From Pseudomonas sp. WN033 (GTDB lineage: Bacteria; Pseudomonadota; Gammaproteobacteria; Pseudomonadales; Pseudomonadaceae), in the NCBI GenBank assembly GCA_002287035.1, contig NSKG01000001.1, positions 248,001 to 312,000 on the forward strand: a stretch of DNA of 64,000 nucleotides, in the 5' to 3' direction. A model generated the notes under the pieces. It was given only the letters and a program-made list of their open reading frames with translations, made no database searches and had not been told where the DNA came from. Position 1 is the first letter of the stretch. Every line of letters starts with the position of its first letter. Of the stretch, positions 62,696 to 64,000 are shown piece by piece. The translations under genes were made by a program, and so were the position numbers.

Positions 62696-63256
62696 ATGAT
62701 TCACCTGCATTGCACCCACAAGCTGTTCGCCAAACTGCCGGTCGATGCTAACGGCCGGCTGCCGAACACCAGAGCCCACCCGCTTGCAGCCAATGATGCA
62801 GGCGATAGCCCGTTAAGCGGCTGGCACGCCAACCTGATCACACTGAATCGCCGCAATTGCGTGCTATTCGTCCACAACGCTACGCGCTTCCCTGTGCTGC
62901 TCACCTGCCTGACCAAACCGGACTTTGCCGAGCTGGATTACTTCTTTCAGGATGGGTTGATGAACACCCTGCTCAAAGGCGGCGCCAGCCAGGCACAGCT
63001 GGATACGGCAGCCAGTGCGCTGACGCCACTGCAATGCGATACGACGTGCGACCGCTCGGTGCAGGGTACGCTTAACCGCATGAAACAGGATGTGGAGCAT
63101 ATGCTCTGGTACGACGGCGCTTCAATCACCGACCTCAGCGCTTACCGGACCAGCGTCTGGCTTGCTGACCGCCCTTGCAATATGAAGGGCAACAAGGACT
63201 TTGTTTGGCCGCTGAAGGCAATGCTGGCACTATTGGATCAACTGAACGCTCGTTGA
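62696..63256 (+). CDS. Conserved small protein in the hsd island (DUF6933-like)
   Basis: A 186-residue soluble protein, MIHLHCTHKLFAKLPVD..., with WHANLITLNRRNCVLFVHNATRFPVLL and a C-terminal helical tail. The opening (LHCTHKLF) and the N-C-V-L-F-V-x-x-x-T segment resemble a DUF6933-type family that I recall only loosely. No catalytic motif is visible. It is placed between the DUF4143 ATPase and hsdR; whether it affects restriction is unknown. Confidence 0.65.
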   Translation: MIHLHCTHKLFAKLPVDANGRLPNTRAHPLAANDAGDSPLSGWHANLITLNRRNCVLFVHNATRFPVLLTCLTKPDFAELDYFFQDGLMNTLLKGGASQAQLDTAASALTPLQCDTTCDRSVQGTLNRMKQDVEHMLWYDGASITDLSAYRTSVWLADRPCNMKGNKDFVWPLKAMLALLDQLNAR

Positions 63257-63384
63257 TGAGCGAGCAGATGTAGACTCCAGCTGAGCTGTCCGAAAATTCC
63301 GGATAGTTGCTGAACAAATATGCACGTTTTGCATAGTGCTTTCTGCGCCGCAGAAACTGTTGTCATTGAGGAAGGGAGTACCCG

Positions 63385-64000
63385 ATGAGTTTCAACGAAG
63401 CCAAACTGGAACAGGCGATTATCGAGCTGCTGGGGCAGCAAGGTTACCCGCATTTTACTGGGGATAGCCTGACGCGCAGCAGCCACAGCGAGGTACTACT
63501 CAAGGATGACCTGCGCCAGTTTCTGGCTGCGCAGTATGCCGGCGATAACATCACCGCCAGCGAAATCGAATCAGTCATTCAGCAGCTGGATAGCCTGCCG
63601 GCGCTTGATCTGTACGACTCGAACAAAACTATCCACAAGCGCGTCGCGGACGGCTTTCTGCTCAAGCGCGCGCACTCGCAGCACAACCAGAAAGACCTTT
63701 ACATTCAGCTGATCGACTACAGCGGCCTGCCCGAGCAGCGCGTGCCGGTAGAAGGTGAAGTGGAAACGCTGGTCGCTAACGCGTCCGCGGGCTACCACAC
63801 CGGCAATATCTACCGGCTGGTCAATCAGCTCGTCATCGAGGGCAGCGAAAAACGCATCCCCGATGCCATCCTGTATATCAACGGCCTGCCGCTAGTGGTG
63901 TTTGAATTCAAGAGCGCGGTACGTGAAGATGCGACCATCCATGATGCCTGGGTACAACTCACCCGGCGCTACGCGCGCGCCATCCCCGAGCTGATGAAGT
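63385..64000 (+). CDS. hsdR: Type I restriction endonuclease subunit, N-terminal part
   Basis: The first 205 codons of HsdR; the gene runs off the right edge. The N-terminal PD-(D/E)xK nuclease domain is visible: EKRIPDAILYINGLPLVVFEFKSA (D-x13-ExK) after a Q-rich helical segment, preceded by NEAKLEQAIIELLGQQGY. The helicase motor would lie beyond the window. The start has AAGGGAG upstream (63371-63377). It would cleave unmethylated DNA distant from the HsdS site. Confidence 0.95.
   Translation, partial: MSFNEAKLEQAIIELLGQQGYPHFTGDSLTRSSHSEVLLKDDLRQFLAAQYAGDNITASEIESVIQQLDSLPALDLYDSNKTIHKRVADGFLLKRAHSQHNQKDLYIQLIDYSGLPEQRVPVEGEVETLVANASAGYHTGNIYRLVNQLVIEGSEKRIPDAILYINGLPLVVFEFKSAVREDATIHDAWVQLTRRYARAIPELMK

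Overview
The window looks like chromosomal DNA of a Pseudomonas-type gammaproteobacterium (Pseudomonadaceae). The evidence is the high G+C content, good Shine-Dalgarno sites, a BdlA-like soluble chemoreceptor, a PchR/FptA/FptX-style siderophore locus under a Fur box, and an amiE/fmdAB/urtABCDE amide-utilisation cluster. I saw no rRNA, intact tRNA, CRISPR array or complete insertion sequence.

Layout. 0-10.6 kb is mostly housekeeping or stress genes: an MFS efflux gene cut by the left edge with a divergent MmyB-type regulator, CsbD and BON stress proteins, a BdlA-like PAS-PAS-MCP protein, a TetR/hydrolase/thioesterase operon, a ChrR-like cupin, an enoyl-CoA hydratase, a spermidine-synthase-like protein, a YajD-like HNH protein and a GDPD phosphodiesterase. 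10.7-16.1 kb is an iron-uptake unit: AraC/PchR-like activator, Fur box, TonB-dependent receptor, O-methyltransferase-like protein and FptX-like permease. 16.3-18.3 kb has a DUF2855 protein, a TetR regulator and a decayed duplicate of the AraC gene's 3' end.

18.7-42 kb is an accessory region and the most interesting part. It opens with a 1293-residue nuclease-STAND NTPase protein (Avs-like anti-phage architecture). Next is a WYL regulator divergent from a large membrane protein and followed by a small membrane protein; near-identical operators precede both sides. Then comes a two-armed divergent locus of about 15 kb. The left arm encodes a PP2C-M4 peptidase-FHA membrane protein and two Ser/Thr kinases (one with YARHG, one with a DnaJ-C-like segment and Sel1 repeats). 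The right arm encodes an FHA protein, a TolQ/ExbB/MotA-like channel subunit, another FHA protein, a PP2C phosphatase, a catalytically dead trypsin-like/coiled-coil/FHA protein, a VWA protein whose N-terminal helix resembles TolR/MotB, and several small or secreted proteins. I read it as an envelope-spanning phospho-signalling and possibly ion-driven system. It has no T6SS structural genes and no OmpA-like ZorB, so it is neither a T6SS nor a canonical Zorya locus.

42-56.3 kb is a nitrogen-scavenging cluster for short-chain amides or urea: formamidase (fmdA) with fmdB, a ClpB-D2-like AAA+ protein, aliphatic amidase (amiE), and the urtABCDE ABC transporter, with a divergent transporter-fused hybrid histidine kinase and LuxR-type response regulator. 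A shared palindrome lies upstream of both fmdA and urtA. Short mobile repeats containing GGATTGCCAC/GCAATGACG crowd its intergenic gaps.

56.3-64 kb has a P-loop kinase-like protein and a periplasmic solute-binding protein. It then enters an integration remnant (tRNA-3'-end-like pieces and a truncated integrase) followed by a type I restriction-modification island, hsdM-hsdS-(DUF4143 ATPase)-(small protein)-hsdR, with hsdR running off the right edge.
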